Source: Alphaproteobacteria bacterium (GTDB lineage: Bacteria; Pseudomonadota; Alphaproteobacteria; UBA2966). Taken from it: a stretch of 64,000 nucleotides of DNA. Position numbers and translations under genes: made by a program. Location of the stretch: assembly GCA_018654745.1 (NCBI GenBank), contig JABILA010000110.1, positions 1 to 64,000 on the forward strand, written 5' to 3'. The notes beneath the pieces were generated by a model, which saw only the letters and a program-made list of their open reading frames with translations, had not been told where the DNA came from and ran no database searches. Of this stretch, positions 1 through 10,171 are shown one piece after another; positions within the stretch are counted from its first letter, which is position 1; each line of letters opens with the position of its first letter.

Positions 1-508
1 ACAGAGATTCCGGGTCAAGCCCGGAATGACGGTGTGGGGAGAGATGATCTTGCAGGGCCCTTTGGGCATTGGAAATCGTTGGTAACGACAAGCTTCTGAT
101 TTTCTAACCGCGTCATTCCGCACTTGATGCGGAATCCATGCGGTGGCCAAGCAATGCTGACTCTGTGGAATTATGCAAAAGCGTGGACCCCGCATCAAGT
201 GCGGGGTGACGGTTTGTGGTTGGGTAAGTTCTGTTTCTCACTCCTTACTCTTCGTCACTCCGGTCTCCGACCCGGAGTCTCTGCTGAGTTACCGATATGC
301 AGTGATGCGTCCACCGCTACAGAGATTCCGGGTCAAGCCCGGAATGACGCCGGAAATGGGTGCACGGCTATTCCTAAGATCACCGTCATACTGGCGCAGG
401 CCAGTATCCATACTGAGGTGGAAGTTTGCTGGGTCTGTCCGTGTGTGAAATGCCTCATGGATTCTGGCCGTCACGCATTTGCGTGCAAAGCACGATGCCA
501 GAATGACG
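1..508. repeat. Cluster of about seven small palindromic (REP-like) units in non-coding DNA
   Basis: Hairpins read directly: attccggg-tcaag-cccggaat at 7-27 and again at 325-345; ccgcacttgatgcgg near 118-132; accccgcatcaagtgcggggt near 187-207; actccgg..ccggagt 257-278; atactgg..ccagtat 388-407; attctgg..ccagaat 461-504. Most are flanked by GTCA/TGAC. Confidence 0.8.
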
Positions 509-521
509 AATAGCTGTAAAC

Positions 522-556
522 AAAAAATGGGGCCGCTGGTTTTTACCGGCGGCCCC
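522..556 (-). terminator. Rho-independent terminator downstream of the quinone oxidoreductase gene
   Basis: Minus strand reads GGGGCCGCCGG-TAAAAA-CCAGCGGCCCC followed by ATTTTTTG, just after the stop at 576. Confidence 0.75.
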
Positions 557-575
557 TGAATTTTGTGTGGTAACC

Positions 576-1550
576 CTATACCGTAAAGATCGTTGAGCCT
601 GTGGTTTTGCGGCCTTCGAGGTCGCGGTGGGCTTTGGCGGCGTCTTTTAGTTTGTAGGTCTGGTTGATCTCGATTTTGACGGCACCGGACTGCACGACCT
701 TGAACAGGGCGTTGGCGGATTTGGTTAGTTCGGCGCGGGTGACGTTGTAGCTCATCAGAGTTGGGCGGGTCAGGAAAATGGATCCTTTGGCGGCGAGCAA
801 GGCGGGCGAGATCGGTGCGACCGGGCCGGAGGCATTGCCGAAGGTGACCATGGTGCCGAGACGCTGCAGGCAATCGAGCGAACCTTCCCAGGTGCTTTGG
901 CCAACGGCGTCATAAACAACCGGCACGCCTTCGCCTTTGGTCAGGCGTTTTACTTCCTTCACAAAATCCTTTTTGTTGTAATCGATGACGTGGGCAAAGC
1001 CATGGGCCCTGGCAAGCTTGACCTTGGCCGGACCACCGGCGGTACCGATGGCGTTGACGCCAAGTTCTTTCAGCCACTGACCGGCGATCAGGCCGACACC
1101 ACCAGCGGCGGCTTGCCATAAAATATTCATGCCTTTTTTGACCTTGAAGGTCCGGCGAATGAGATATTCAACGGTCATGCCCTGCAGCATCATGGCGGCC
1201 GCGGTTTCATCTGAAATACCATCGGGAATTTTCACCAGCACATCAGCCGGGATCAAACGGGCCTCGGCATAGGCACCCGGAGGGCCACCGGCATAGGCCA
1301 CGCGGTCGCCGGGTTTGACGACGGTGACACCCTTGCCCACGGCTTCGACAACACCGGCGCCTTCGAGGCCAATGGTTGAACCCGGCGCCATCGGGTACAG
1401 ACCCGTGCGCTGATAGATATCAATGAAGTTCAGACCAACGGCGGTGTGACGGATCAGGGCCTCACCTTTTTTGGGTTTGCCGATTTTGACGTCGCGCCAT
1501 TTCATGGTGGAGGCCGCGCCGAAGGTGTCGTTGACCATTGCTTTTGTCAT
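576..1550 (-). CDS. Quinone oxidoreductase / zinc-independent MDR-family alcohol dehydrogenase-like
   Basis: 324 aa ORF; GLEGAGVVEAVGKGV, AAAGGVGLIAGQWLKELG nucleotide-binding motif. Confidence 0.88.
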   Translation of the reverse strand: MTKAMVNDTFGAASTMKWRDVKIGKPKKGEALIRHTAVGLNFIDIYQRTGLYPMAPGSTIGLEGAGVVEAVGKGVTVVKPGDRVAYAGGPPGAYAEARLIPADVLVKIPDGISDETAAAMMLQGMTVEYLIRRTFKVKKGMNILWQAAAGGVGLIAGQWLKELGVNAIGTAGGPAKVKLARAHGFAHVIDYNKKDFVKEVKRLTKGEGVPVVYDAVGQSTWEGSLDCLQRLGTMVTFGNASGPVAPISPALLAAKGSIFLTRPTLMSYNVTRAELTKSANALFKVVQSGAVKIEINQTYKLKDAAKAHRDLEGRKTTGSTIFTV

Positions 1551-1579
1551 AGTGAAAATCTTTCAGGTTTGGTTGGCTC

Positions 1580-1653
1580 GGCCAGCCCGCTCCCCCTCCC
1601 AACCACCCACAGGATAATCGCACTGGGTGGTTGGGAGGGGGAGCGGGCTGGCC
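1580..1653. repeat. Perfect 30-bp inverted repeat with 14-nt loop
   Basis: ggccagcccgctccccctcccaaccaccca (1580-1609) / tgggtggttgggagggggagcgggctggcc (1624-1653) are exact reverse complements. Confidence 0.9.
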
Positions 1654-1675
1654 AGGAAATCGAAACTCCAAAAAG

Positions 1676-2152
1676 CTAAAGCAGTTGGCCCTGAATGGCT
1701 ACACCTTCCAGTCGCAGCAATTGCTTTTTGGTCTCCACACCACCGTCGCCGGAAAAGCCGCCGAGACCATCCTGGGCGACAATGCGGTGACAGGGAATAA
1801 TGATCGGTATGGGATTGGCACCGCAGGCTGTGCCCACGGGCTGGGCGGCGCTTTCAAGTTCCTTTGCCACCGATCCATAGGTGCGGGTTTTGCCTGCAGG
1901 AATTTCACACATGGCTTTCCAGACGGCTTTTTGAAAATTGGTGCCTTCAGGTGCCAGAGGTAAATCAAATTCTTTTCGTTTGCCGTCGAAGTAATCGTTC
2001 AACTGACCACAAGCTTCGATCAACAACGGATGATCGGGGTTCATGTCGGGCAGGTCGGACGGCACGCGCCCCCATTCCAGAACGATGATTTTTTCATCTT
2101 CTTCATAGACCGTGATATCGCCGACGGGGCTGTGAATGGAACGACAGGACAT
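1676..2152 (-). CDS. ogt: Methylated-DNA--[protein]-cysteine S-methyltransferase
   Basis: IPCHRIV active-site motif, GLGGFSGDGGVETKKQLLRLEG C-terminus. Confidence 0.92.
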   Translation of the reverse strand: MSCRSIHSPVGDITVYEEDEKIIVLEWGRVPSDLPDMNPDHPLLIEACGQLNDYFDGKRKEFDLPLAPEGTNFQKAVWKAMCEIPAGKTRTYGSVAKELESAAQPVGTACGANPIPIIIPCHRIVAQDGLGGFSGDGGVETKKQLLRLEGVAIQGQLL

Positions 2153-2156
2153 GGGG

Positions 2157-4238
2157 TCAGGTTACGCCACCTGCCATGATTTCCGCAAGTCGGCTTTGAT
2201 CTGTCACCGGCAGGGAACAGACCTGGCCCCGACAAACATAGGCCGTGGGTTTGCCGTCAATCCGTTCCTTGCCGTGGGCCGGATGCGCAGGGGGCAAGTC
2301 CTTGCCGGGAGAAACGATCTGCAGAATTCTGTTGGGATCGGGTGAGGCCCAGGCGGTACGGGCCAGACTTTGGGTTTCGATATCGTCGCGATGACCGATG
2401 ATGACAACCTGCAAGGCGTCGTGCAGGAATTCCGTATTATTCATCAGGCCGGTGATGGCGATAAAGTTGCGGGCGACCTCACCGGCAAAACAGTCAATGA
2501 TCGACAAGGCACGTTCACGGAACCTGGCGTCTCCGGTTGCCAGCCAGACCCGCGCCAGTACACTGACGATGGTGCTGTTGCCTGCAGGCACAGCATTGTC
2601 TGTCGCGTTTCGGGTGCGGGTGATCAGGGCTTCACCATCGGCGGCTGTGAAGAAATAGCCGCCAAATTCTGTATCAAGAAATTGTGCTTCCAGGACATCA
2701 ATCCAGGTGACGGCATGCTTGAGATATTCTGCCTCGCCGGTTGCCTCATAAAGCGCCATGGCGGCTTCGGACATGTTGGCATAGTCATCCAGAAAGCCGG
2801 GTCCGCTGCTGACACCGGCACAGGCATTGTGATGCAAACGGTTGCCGTCGGTCATGGTGCGAATGATTGTGGCAAAAGCCGTTTCAGCCATCTGCAACCA
2901 GGCCGGTGTATCAAAGACCATGGCCGCACGGGACAGCGCCGTAATCATCAGGCCGTTCCAGTCTGCAAGGACCTTGTCATCACGTCCGGGCCGGATGCGT
3001 TTGGCGCGCGCTGCCAGCAACAAATTTCGGCTGATGCCAAGTGCGGCTTCGGTGGCACCATCGGCCAGCTGCAAATTGTGCGAGCGATTGAGAATGGTTT
3101 TGCCTTCCCAGTTGCCACCGGGCTGGACGTCATAATGTTCCTTGAAGACGTTACTGTCAGCACCTAGTAACTTGTCGATCTCACTTTCCTGCCAGACATA
3201 AAAGCGGCCTTCCTCACCTTCGGAATCTGCATCCAGGGCAGCGGTAAAGGCACCGGTGAAATCGTCGCTTTGGGCTTCGCTGCGGTCCTTGCCGTCGCTC
3301 ATCATTTCGCGGCCCAGCCAGTCAATGGTTTCGCGAATACGCACAGCATACAAAGGCGATTTGGTTTGTCGCCAGACCAGGGTCATCAAGTCGATTAACA
3401 AGGCATTGTCGTACAGCATTTTTTCAAAATGCGGTGCCAGCCAATAGGCGTCAGTGGAGTATCGTGCAAAGCCGCCGAGCAAATGATCGTAGATACCGCC
3501 CTGGCAAATCTGATCCAGGGTCAGGGTCACGGCATCGGCCAGATCTTGCGCATCCGTCCGTTGGGCCGCGCGCCACAAAAACGAAAATATGTGCGGCTGC
3601 GGAAATTTTGGTGCGCCGGAGAGGCCACCATATTGATCATCAACTGCACCCAGTAACTGACGTGCTGCTGTGTCCATCAAGCCCGGTGTCAGACCGCCAT
3701 GAGAAAGTGCGTCCGGGGCGGGACCGGCGGCGGGTGTTGATAATCGATCAAGCCCCGATTTCAACGCGGTGGTATTTTTGGAAATTGTTTCCGGCCGGTC
3801 GGTCCAGACCTCGTAAATCTGATGAAGCAATTCTGGAAAACCCTGGCGGCCATAGGCGGGGCGGGGCGGGAAATAGGTGCCACCCCAATAGGGCTCGGTC
3901 TCAGGTGTCAGGAACATGGTCAGGGGCCAGCCGCCCTGTTCGCCCATCAACGACAAGGCTTGTTGATAGATGGCGTCAATGTCAGGGCGTTCCTCGCGAT
4001 CAACTTTTATGCAGACGAACAATTTGTTCATGATGTCTGCTGTGGCCTGGTCCTCGAAACTTTCGTGGGCCATGACATGACACCAGTGACAGGCGGCATA
4101 TCCGACGCTCAGCAATATAGGCCTGTTTTCAGTGCGGGCCTGGCTCAGCGCTTCCGGCCCCCATGTTTGCCAGTGCACCGGATTGTCCCTGTGTTGCAAC
4201 AGGTATGGACTTGTTGCTTCGCCTAAACGGTTACGCAT
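2157..4238 (-). CDS. Thioredoxin-domain (DUF255/YyaL, spermatogenesis-associated protein 20-like) protein
   Basis: 693 aa; MRNRLGEATSPYLLQHRDNPVHWQ..., SVGYAACHWCHVMAHESFED, GGIYDHLLGGFARYSTDAYWLAPHFEKMLYDNA. Confidence 0.93.
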   Translation of the reverse strand: MRNRLGEATSPYLLQHRDNPVHWQTWGPEALSQARTENRPILLSVGYAACHWCHVMAHESFEDQATADIMNKLFVCIKVDREERPDIDAIYQQALSLMGEQGGWPLTMFLTPETEPYWGGTYFPPRPAYGRQGFPELLHQIYEVWTDRPETISKNTTALKSGLDRLSTPAAGPAPDALSHGGLTPGLMDTAARQLLGAVDDQYGGLSGAPKFPQPHIFSFLWRAAQRTDAQDLADAVTLTLDQICQGGIYDHLLGGFARYSTDAYWLAPHFEKMLYDNALLIDLMTLVWRQTKSPLYAVRIRETIDWLGREMMSDGKDRSEAQSDDFTGAFTAALDADSEGEEGRFYVWQESEIDKLLGADSNVFKEHYDVQPGGNWEGKTILNRSHNLQLADGATEAALGISRNLLLAARAKRIRPGRDDKVLADWNGLMITALSRAAMVFDTPAWLQMAETAFATIIRTMTDGNRLHHNACAGVSSGPGFLDDYANMSEAAMALYEATGEAEYLKHAVTWIDVLEAQFLDTEFGGYFFTAADGEALITRTRNATDNAVPAGNSTIVSVLARVWLATGDARFRERALSIIDCFAGEVARNFIAITGLMNNTEFLHDALQVVIIGHRDDIETQSLARTAWASPDPNRILQIVSPGKDLPPAHPAHGKERIDGKPTAYVCRGQVCSLPVTDQSRLAEIMAGGVT

Positions 4239-4397
4239 GGAAATCTTGTCCCCTGGCCTTCGACTTTGGAAAATTACTTCTTTGACTTTGCGCTTCTGTG
4301 GATCATCTCGATTGTGGCCGTTGCGCAGTTTTCGAGAACGGCCTAGTGTCGCCCGACTGCCAACCCTTGAACCAAATGACGACCCGGAGAGACTTCA

Positions 4398-4652
4398 ATG
4401 AAGGTCACTATCGATATTGATTGTTCGCCCGAAGAAGCAAGGGCATTTATGGGATTACCTGACGTAGCCCCCATGCAAAAAGCTGTCATGGACAAGATGC
4501 AGGAAGAGATGTTGAGCAAGATGACAATGCTGGATGCCGAGACCATGTTCAAAACCTGGATGCCCAACAATGTTGAAGGATTTGAATCCATGCAAAAGTT
4601 CTGGAGTCAGATGGCCGGTTCCATGAGCGGCATGGGTGGTAAATCCAAATAG
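4398..4652 (+). CDS. Small conserved hypothetical protein (DUF6489-like)
   Basis: 84 aa; MKVTIDIDCSPEEARAFMGLPDVAPMQ; sits directly upstream of ferredoxin-like gene. Confidence 0.65.
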   Translation: MKVTIDIDCSPEEARAFMGLPDVAPMQKAVMDKMQEEMLSKMTMLDAETMFKTWMPNNVEGFESMQKFWSQMAGSMSGMGGKSK

Positions 4653-4707
4653 GAATTTGAAGTGGCAACCCGGAACGTTCCCCGGGATTGCGCCGGAGGG
4701 GGACGCG

Positions 4708-5067
4708 ATGACACGTAAGGAAGACGATCCGGGTTTGTATTTTGAGGCTCATGTTTTTGTCTGTACGAACCAGCGAAGTGCCGATGATCCACGCGGTTGT
4801 TGTCAGGCGCGCGGTGGCGTAAAACTGCGTAACTATTTGAAAAGGAAGGCAAAAATGGAAAACATTGACGGTGTGCGGGTCAATGTTGCGGGTTGTCTGG
4901 ACCGGTGTGAATTTGGTCCTGTGATGGTGATTTATCCGGAAGGCGTGTGGTACCGGATGGACAATGAAGCTGATGTTGATGAAATTGTTGAACGTCATCT
5001 CAAAGGTGGTGAACGTGTCGAGCGTCTTATGCTGCAGCCCGACGAGGCCGCACCGGACGCCGGTTAA
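4708..5067 (+). CDS. (2Fe-2S) thioredoxin-like ferredoxin domain protein
   Basis: VFVCTNQR...CCQARGG...VNVAGCLDRCEFGPVMVIYPEGVWY cysteine pattern; start refined to ATG at 4708 within ORF 4636-5067. Confidence 0.85.
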   Translation: MTRKEDDPGLYFEAHVFVCTNQRSADDPRGCCQARGGVKLRNYLKRKAKMENIDGVRVNVAGCLDRCEFGPVMVIYPEGVWYRMDNEADVDEIVERHLKGGERVERLMLQPDEAAPDAG

Positions 5068-5094
5068 CAGACGCCTGTCTGGAAAGATTATTCT

Positions 5095-6465
5095 GTGATG
5101 CGTCCACCCACCATATTCGCCCTGTCCAGTGGCGCACCACCTGCAGGGGTCGCTGTGGTCCGTTTGTCAGGGCCAGATGCTGGTCCTTTGCTGGAAAAGA
5201 TGATTGGCAAAATGCCTGTGCCCCGGATGGCGACACGGGCGCACCTTAAAAATATTGATAACGGGAACCCATCTGCGCACATAAGCGGGGAGCGCATCGA
5301 TGATGCCCTTGTCCTGTGGTTTCCCGCACCCAACAGTTTTACCGGTGAAGATGTGGTTGAATTTCATCTGCATGGTGGTCGGGCCGTCATTGCAGCCCTT
5401 GGTGATGTTTTGTCCGCCCAGGCCAATGTCGGCATGGCGGAACCCGGCGAATTTACCCGACGTGCTTTTGAAAACGGCAAGCTTGATCTGACCCAGGCCG
5501 AGGGCATTGGCGATCTTGTGCATGCAGAAACCGAGGCCCAGCGACGCCAGGCCTTGCGCCAGACTGATGGCGCGCTGGGGGAATTGTATGAAAACTGGCG
5601 CATGGGTTTGTTACGCTCGCTGGCCTATATGGAAGCCGACATCGATTTTTCGGATGACGAGGACCTGCCAGACAATCTGGTCGAACAGGTCAGACCAGAG
5701 CTCGTCCGCATACAGGGTGAGATAGAGGCGCATCTTGCGGATAATCATCGCGGGGAGCGTTTAAGGGATGGCATTTATGTTGCTATCCTGGGCCCGCCAA
5801 ATGCCGGAAAATCCAGTCTTTTCAATGAGTTAGCGAAGCGCGACGCAGCCATTGTCTCGCCGCAGGCCGGGACCACACGGGATGTGATCGAGGTTCATCT
5901 TGATCTTGGTGGCTATCCAGTGGTGGTTGCAGATACGGCCGGATTACGCCGCACAGCAGACCAGATCGAAGACGAAGGCGTCAAACGGGCGCTGCAACGG
6001 GCCGAACAGGCAGACCTGAAGATCATTGTGCTTGATGGCGCGGACGCGCAAGGGCCGGATGCGGCGACAACCCGGTTGATTGACGAAGATTGTTTTGTTG
6101 TCCTGAATAAATCCGATACAGGTGAGATATCGGCGGCGATGAAGGCTGTCAGCGACACGGCCCGATCGATTTCTGTCAAGACCGGGGAAGGGGTAAAGCC
6201 CTTGCTTGATGATCTGGGGGCGGAAGTTGCGCGGCGATTTGGATTGCAGGCAGCACCTGGCCTCACACGCGTTCGCCATCGGGAGGCCTTGCAGGCCTGT
6301 CTTTTAAGTTTGAACCGGTTTATTGAAAATAAAAGTGAGATTCCACCCGAGCTGGCTGCGGAAGATATTCGACTGGCGGCAAGGGCTCTGGGTGTGATTA
6401 CAGGTCGGGTGGATGTCGAGAGTCTACTAGATGTAGTATTCCGTGATTTTTGTATCGGCAAATAG
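5095..6465 (+). CDS. mnmE: tRNA uridine-5-carboxymethylaminomethyl(34) synthesis GTPase MnmE
   Basis: GPPNAGKSSLFNELAKRDAAIVSPQAGTTRD, NKSD, C-terminal CIGK. Confidence 0.97.
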   Translation: MMRPPTIFALSSGAPPAGVAVVRLSGPDAGPLLEKMIGKMPVPRMATRAHLKNIDNGNPSAHISGERIDDALVLWFPAPNSFTGEDVVEFHLHGGRAVIAALGDVLSAQANVGMAEPGEFTRRAFENGKLDLTQAEGIGDLVHAETEAQRRQALRQTDGALGELYENWRMGLLRSLAYMEADIDFSDDEDLPDNLVEQVRPELVRIQGEIEAHLADNHRGERLRDGIYVAILGPPNAGKSSLFNELAKRDAAIVSPQAGTTRDVIEVHLDLGGYPVVVADTAGLRRTADQIEDEGVKRALQRAEQADLKIIVLDGADAQGPDAATTRLIDEDCFVVLNKSDTGEISAAMKAVSDTARSISVKTGEGVKPLLDDLGAEVARRFGLQAAPGLTRVRHREALQACLLSLNRFIENKSEIPPELAAEDIRLAARALGVITGRVDVESLLDVVFRDFCIGK

Positions 6466-6508
6466 CCAGGTTAGTTCTGGTAGTGAAATGAGTTCAGTTT
6501 TGGCATAA

Positions 6509-6524
6509 TGTTTCACGTGAAACA
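6509..6524. promoter_or_regulatory. parS: parS centromere site (ParB binding)
   Basis: Perfect 16-bp TGTTTCACGTGAAACA, extended to a 20-bp palindrome AATGTTTCACGTGAAACATT at 6507-6526, in the mnmE-mnmG intergenic region. Confidence 0.95.
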
Positions 6525-6622
6525 TTGGCAGGGCGACGGCCGGGTGTCGTAAGGCATTTGAAGCTGTTTCCACCGCAATCACCGTTTGACTTGGGCCGCA
6601 AGGCTGCGTAGGTTCCCCGGCC

Positions 6623-8557
6623 ATGAGCCAGACATCTTTCCATAACCCGATCCAGCCATTGGTCCTTCATGATGGCCAGCGCTTTGACGTCATCATCGTT
6701 GGTGGCGGACACGCGGGCAGTGAAGCTGCGGCGGCGTCGGCGCGCTTCGGGGCCAACACTTTGTTACTGACGCACAGGGTTGATACCATTGGTGAAATGT
6801 CCTGCAATCCTGCCATTGGCGGGCTGGGCAAGGGGCATCTGGTGCGGGAGATCGATGCCCTGGATGGTATCATGGGCCGGGTTGCGGACCAGTCCGGCAT
6901 CCAGTTTCGTTTGCTGAACAGGCGCAGAGGTCCCGCTGTACGCGGGCCACGGGCGCAGATTGATCGCAAGCTCTATCGCCAGGCTATGCAAACAACATTG
7001 GCGGCGCAGGATAACCTTTCCATTGCTGAAGGTGGTGTTGAGGACCTGATCATAAGCGAAGACGGCAGTAATCGGGTAACTGGCGTTCGCACCGGAGACA
7101 GCCTTACGGTCTATGCGGATGCGGTTGTTGTTACCACAGGAACTTTCCTACAGGGTCTTATTCATATCGGCGAAGAAACCACGCCTGCAGGACGGGCGGG
7201 GGAAGCGCCGGCGCTGGGCCTTTCCGATACCTTGAAATCATTGGGTTTGCGGCTGGGTCGCTTGAAAACCGGCACGCCGCCGCGACTTGATGGCCGCACC
7301 ATTGATTACAGCCAGCTGGATGAACAGCTGGCGGATGATCCCCCGGTGCCTTTTTCCTTCCTGAATTCCGACATCAGCGTTCGCCAGATATCTTGCCACA
7401 TTACCAGTACGACCAAAGCCGGGCATGACCTGATCCGGGCCAATATACACCGTGCGCCCATGTACAGCGGCAAGATCGAAAGTACAGGCCCGCGTTATTG
7501 TCCCTCAATTGAAGACAAGGTGGTTCGCTTCGGTGAGCGTGATGCCCATCAGATCTTCCTTGAACCCGAAGGGCTGGATGATCATACGGTTTATCCCAAC
7601 GGCATATCGACTTCCTTGCCCGAAGATGTTCAGCGCGACTTGCTGAAAACAATTCCGGGGTTGGAGAACGCCGTTATTCTGCGACCGGGCTATGCCATTG
7701 AATATGACTTCGTTGATCCGCGTGAACTGTCTGCCAGTTTGCAAACCCTGAAAGCGCCTGGGCTTTATCTTGCCGGGCAGATCAACGGGACCACGGGGTA
7801 TGAAGAAGCGGCGGCACAAGGCCTGATGGCGGGATTGAACGCAGCAAGTGCGGCCAAGGGGGGAGAGCCTCTGATCCTTGATCGGGCTGAAGCCTATATC
7901 GGGGTGATGATTGACGACCTGATTTCGCGGGGAACCGAAGAGCCGTACCGCATGTTCACTTCGCGCGCCGAATATCGCCTGACATTGCGCGCCGATAACG
8001 CAGACCAGCGCCTGACGGAACGCGGCGTTGCCTTTGGCTGTGTCGGAGAAGAGCGCAAGGGCGCGTGGGTATCATGGAAGCAGGAGTTGGCCGATATTCG
8101 CGCGCTGGCCGCACAATCCCTGATCACACCAAACGAAGCGCAGAAGCATGGCCTGAAAGTCAATCTGGATGGCGTGCGCAGATCTGTTGTTGATTTGCTG
8201 GCCTATCCCCATATAGATATTAAAGATATCTGCCGCATCTGGCCTGCCTTCGAAAAGTATTCGGCCAGGGCAACGGAGCAGCTGGAGACAGAGGCGCTCT
8301 ATTCCGGTTACATGGATCGCCAGGTTGCCGACATTGAAGCCTTCCGCCGGGATGAGGATTTGAAACTTCCAGACGGCCTCGACTATGCCGCTGTCGGTTC
8401 CTTGTCGAATGAAGTGCGCAACAAGCTGCAAGACGCCAGACCGGCGACATTGGGTGCCGCTGCCCGGATATCCGGGGTCACACCGGCGGCCCTGACAGCT
8501 TTGCTGGCGCATGTGAAACGGGGCCACCACCTGGACCCGAACCGTCGCTCAGCCTGA
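6623..8557 (+). CDS. mnmG: tRNA uridine-5-carboxymethylaminomethyl(34) synthesis enzyme MnmG
   Basis: [44 protein letters not shown]. Confidence 0.97.
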   Translation: MSQTSFHNPIQPLVLHDGQRFDVIIVGGGHAGSEAAAASARFGANTLLLTHRVDTIGEMSCNPAIGGLGKGHLVREIDALDGIMGRVADQSGIQFRLLNRRRGPAVRGPRAQIDRKLYRQAMQTTLAAQDNLSIAEGGVEDLIISEDGSNRVTGVRTGDSLTVYADAVVVTTGTFLQGLIHIGEETTPAGRAGEAPALGLSDTLKSLGLRLGRLKTGTPPRLDGRTIDYSQLDEQLADDPPVPFSFLNSDISVRQISCHITSTTKAGHDLIRANIHRAPMYSGKIESTGPRYCPSIEDKVVRFGERDAHQIFLEPEGLDDHTVYPNGISTSLPEDVQRDLLKTIPGLENAVILRPGYAIEYDFVDPRELSASLQTLKAPGLYLAGQINGTTGYEEAAAQGLMAGLNAASAAKGGEPLILDRAEAYIGVMIDDLISRGTEEPYRMFTSRAEYRLTLRADNADQRLTERGVAFGCVGEERKGAWVSWKQELADIRALAAQSLITPNEAQKHGLKVNLDGVRRSVVDLLAYPHIDIKDICRIWPAFEKYSARATEQLETEALYSGYMDRQVADIEAFRRDEDLKLPDGLDYAAVGSLSNEVRNKLQDARPATLGAAARISGVTPAALTALLAHVKRGHHLDPNRRSA

Positions 8558-8580
8558 ACCCCATAAGTCAGTAAGTCTTT

Positions 8581-9228
8581 ATGTCTCCAGAAGAATTTCA
8601 ATCTGCCAGCAATGTTTCACGTGAAACAATGGACCGGCTCAAGGTCTATGCCGGGCTGCTGATCAAGTGGCAGAAGGCCATAAATCTCGTAGGCAAGAAC
8701 ACACTGCCTGACCTGTGGCAGCGACACATGATGGACAGCGCCCAGCTGTTTGGCATCGCCCGGGAAATAGTGGAGGGCCGCGGCCCGGAGTCGCGATCAC
8801 TGGCAGATAGTGTCTGGCTTGACCTGGGGAGTGGTGCCGGGTTCCCTGGACTTGTACTGGCCATCATGGGTGTGGGCCAGGTTCATCTTGTTGAAAGCGA
8901 CGCCCGTAAATGCACGTTCATGCATGAAGTCGCGCGAGAGACGGGCGCGGATGTTGTAATTCACACCTGCCGTATTGAAAAACTTCAGGATAAGGCAGGC
9001 CAACCGGGTCAGGTTGACTTCATTTCCGCTCGCGCTTTGGCAAAAACGGATCAATTATTGTCATGGTCTGTGCCTTTTCGGTCACAAAATACAGTTTGTT
9101 TGTTCCCAAAAGGACAAGATGTTGATTTAGAGCTGGAAAATCTGCTAGAATTTGACAATTCCGTTATAAAGAAATGGCCAAGCCGCACACATTCCGAAAG
9201 CGTCGTATTACAAATATCGTCGCCCTGA
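8581..9228 (+). CDS. rsmG: 16S rRNA (guanine(527)-N(7))-methyltransferase RsmG
   Basis: WLDLGSGAGFPGLVLAIM; N-terminal NVSRET encoded by a parS site; synteny with mnmG and parA. Confidence 0.95.
   Translation: MSPEEFQSASNVSRETMDRLKVYAGLLIKWQKAINLVGKNTLPDLWQRHMMDSAQLFGIAREIVEGRGPESRSLADSVWLDLGSGAGFPGLVLAIMGVGQVHLVESDARKCTFMHEVARETGADVVIHTCRIEKLQDKAGQPGQVDFISARALAKTDQLLSWSVPFRSQNTVCLFPKGQDVDLELENLLEFDNSVIKKWPSRTHSESVVLQISSP
8613..8628. promoter_or_regulatory. parS: parS centromere site inside rsmG
   Basis: Perfect TGTTTCACGTGAAACA, in frame encoding part of N-V-S-R-E-T. Confidence 0.95.
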
Positions 9229-9276
9229 GCTTTGGTTTTCCGGTTGCTTGCAGCAGCACGGACAAGGACCTGCAAA

Positions 9277-10143
9277 ATGACAGAGACAGAAATTATGGAT
9301 GATACCGTTGAGGTGCTTGAAGTGCTTGATGCCAACGAGGTACAGGAAACCACCAATGCCGGGCCGGGACCGCAAATTCTGGCCGTCGCCAATCAAAAGG
9401 GCGGCGTTGGCAAGACCACGACAACGATCAATCTGGCGACAGCGCTTGCCGCAGTTGGCTGCAAGGTTCTGATTGTCGATCTTGATCCGCAGGGAAATGC
9501 CAGCACCGGCCTCGGTGTGGACAGGGCCCAGCGCGAAACGTCCACATATGAAGTGCTGACTGGACTTGCCACACTTGAACAAGCAATGTTCCGCAGCCGT
9601 ATTCCCGGCCTTGATATAATTCCGTCGACGGTTGATCTCTCCGGCGCCGAGCTGGAACTGGTTGATGTCGAGAACCGCAGTTATCGTTTGCGCGATGCCA
9701 TGAAGGGATTTGTCGAGAAATATCAATATGTTCTGATTGACTGTCCGCCGTCGCTGGGCCTGCTGACCTTGAACGCCCTGACGGCCGCACATTCAGTTCT
9801 GGTGCCACTGCAATGCGAATTTTTTGCCCTCGAAGGTCTCAGCCAGTTGATCCGGACTATTGAACGGGTGAGTGTGGCTTTTAATCCTGAACTGCATATC
9901 GAAGGCGTCGTTCTGACAATGTTTGACAAGCGCAATAATCTTTCAGGTCAGGTTGCCAGTGATGTGCGGGAGTTTCTGGGCGACAAGGTCTACAAGACGG
10001 TCATCCCCCGGAACGTCAAGATTTCAGAAGCGCCATCCTATGGTAAGCCGGCGCTGCTTTATGATCATGAATGTGCGGGCAGCCGGGCTTATATCTCGCT
10101 TGCCAGTGAAATGTTGAAGCGGGATCGCAGCCGTGCAGCTTGA
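9277..10143 (+). CDS. parA: Chromosome partitioning ATPase ParA (Soj)
   Basis: ILAVANQKGGVGKTTTTINLATALA deviant Walker A; start refined within ORF 9232-10143 (MTETEIMDD). Confidence 0.96.
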   Translation: MTETEIMDDTVEVLEVLDANEVQETTNAGPGPQILAVANQKGGVGKTTTTINLATALAAVGCKVLIVDLDPQGNASTGLGVDRAQRETSTYEVLTGLATLEQAMFRSRIPGLDIIPSTVDLSGAELELVDVENRSYRLRDAMKGFVEKYQYVLIDCPPSLGLLTLNALTAAHSVLVPLQCEFFALEGLSQLIRTIERVSVAFNPELHIEGVVLTMFDKRNNLSGQVASDVREFLGDKVYKTVIPRNVKISEAPSYGKPALLYDHECAGSRAYISLASEMLKRDRSRAA

Positions 10144-10171
10144 AGAAACGACGGACGTTGAGGAAATAGTT

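Noticed and set aside
1-510. Possible CRISPR array
   Set aside because: Units are different palindromes with irregular spacing; no constant repeat/spacer pattern and no cas genes.
124-873. ORFs in the 1-510 region (129 aa, 91 aa, 194 aa)
   Set aside because: They run through palindromic repeats and the terminator; repeat-derived or antisense translations.
2370-3167. 265-aa plus-strand ORF antisense to the YyaL-like gene
   Set aside because: Shadow ORF from codon bias; no recognisable domain, low-complexity Cys/Gly-rich translation, and the opposite strand has strong family motifs.
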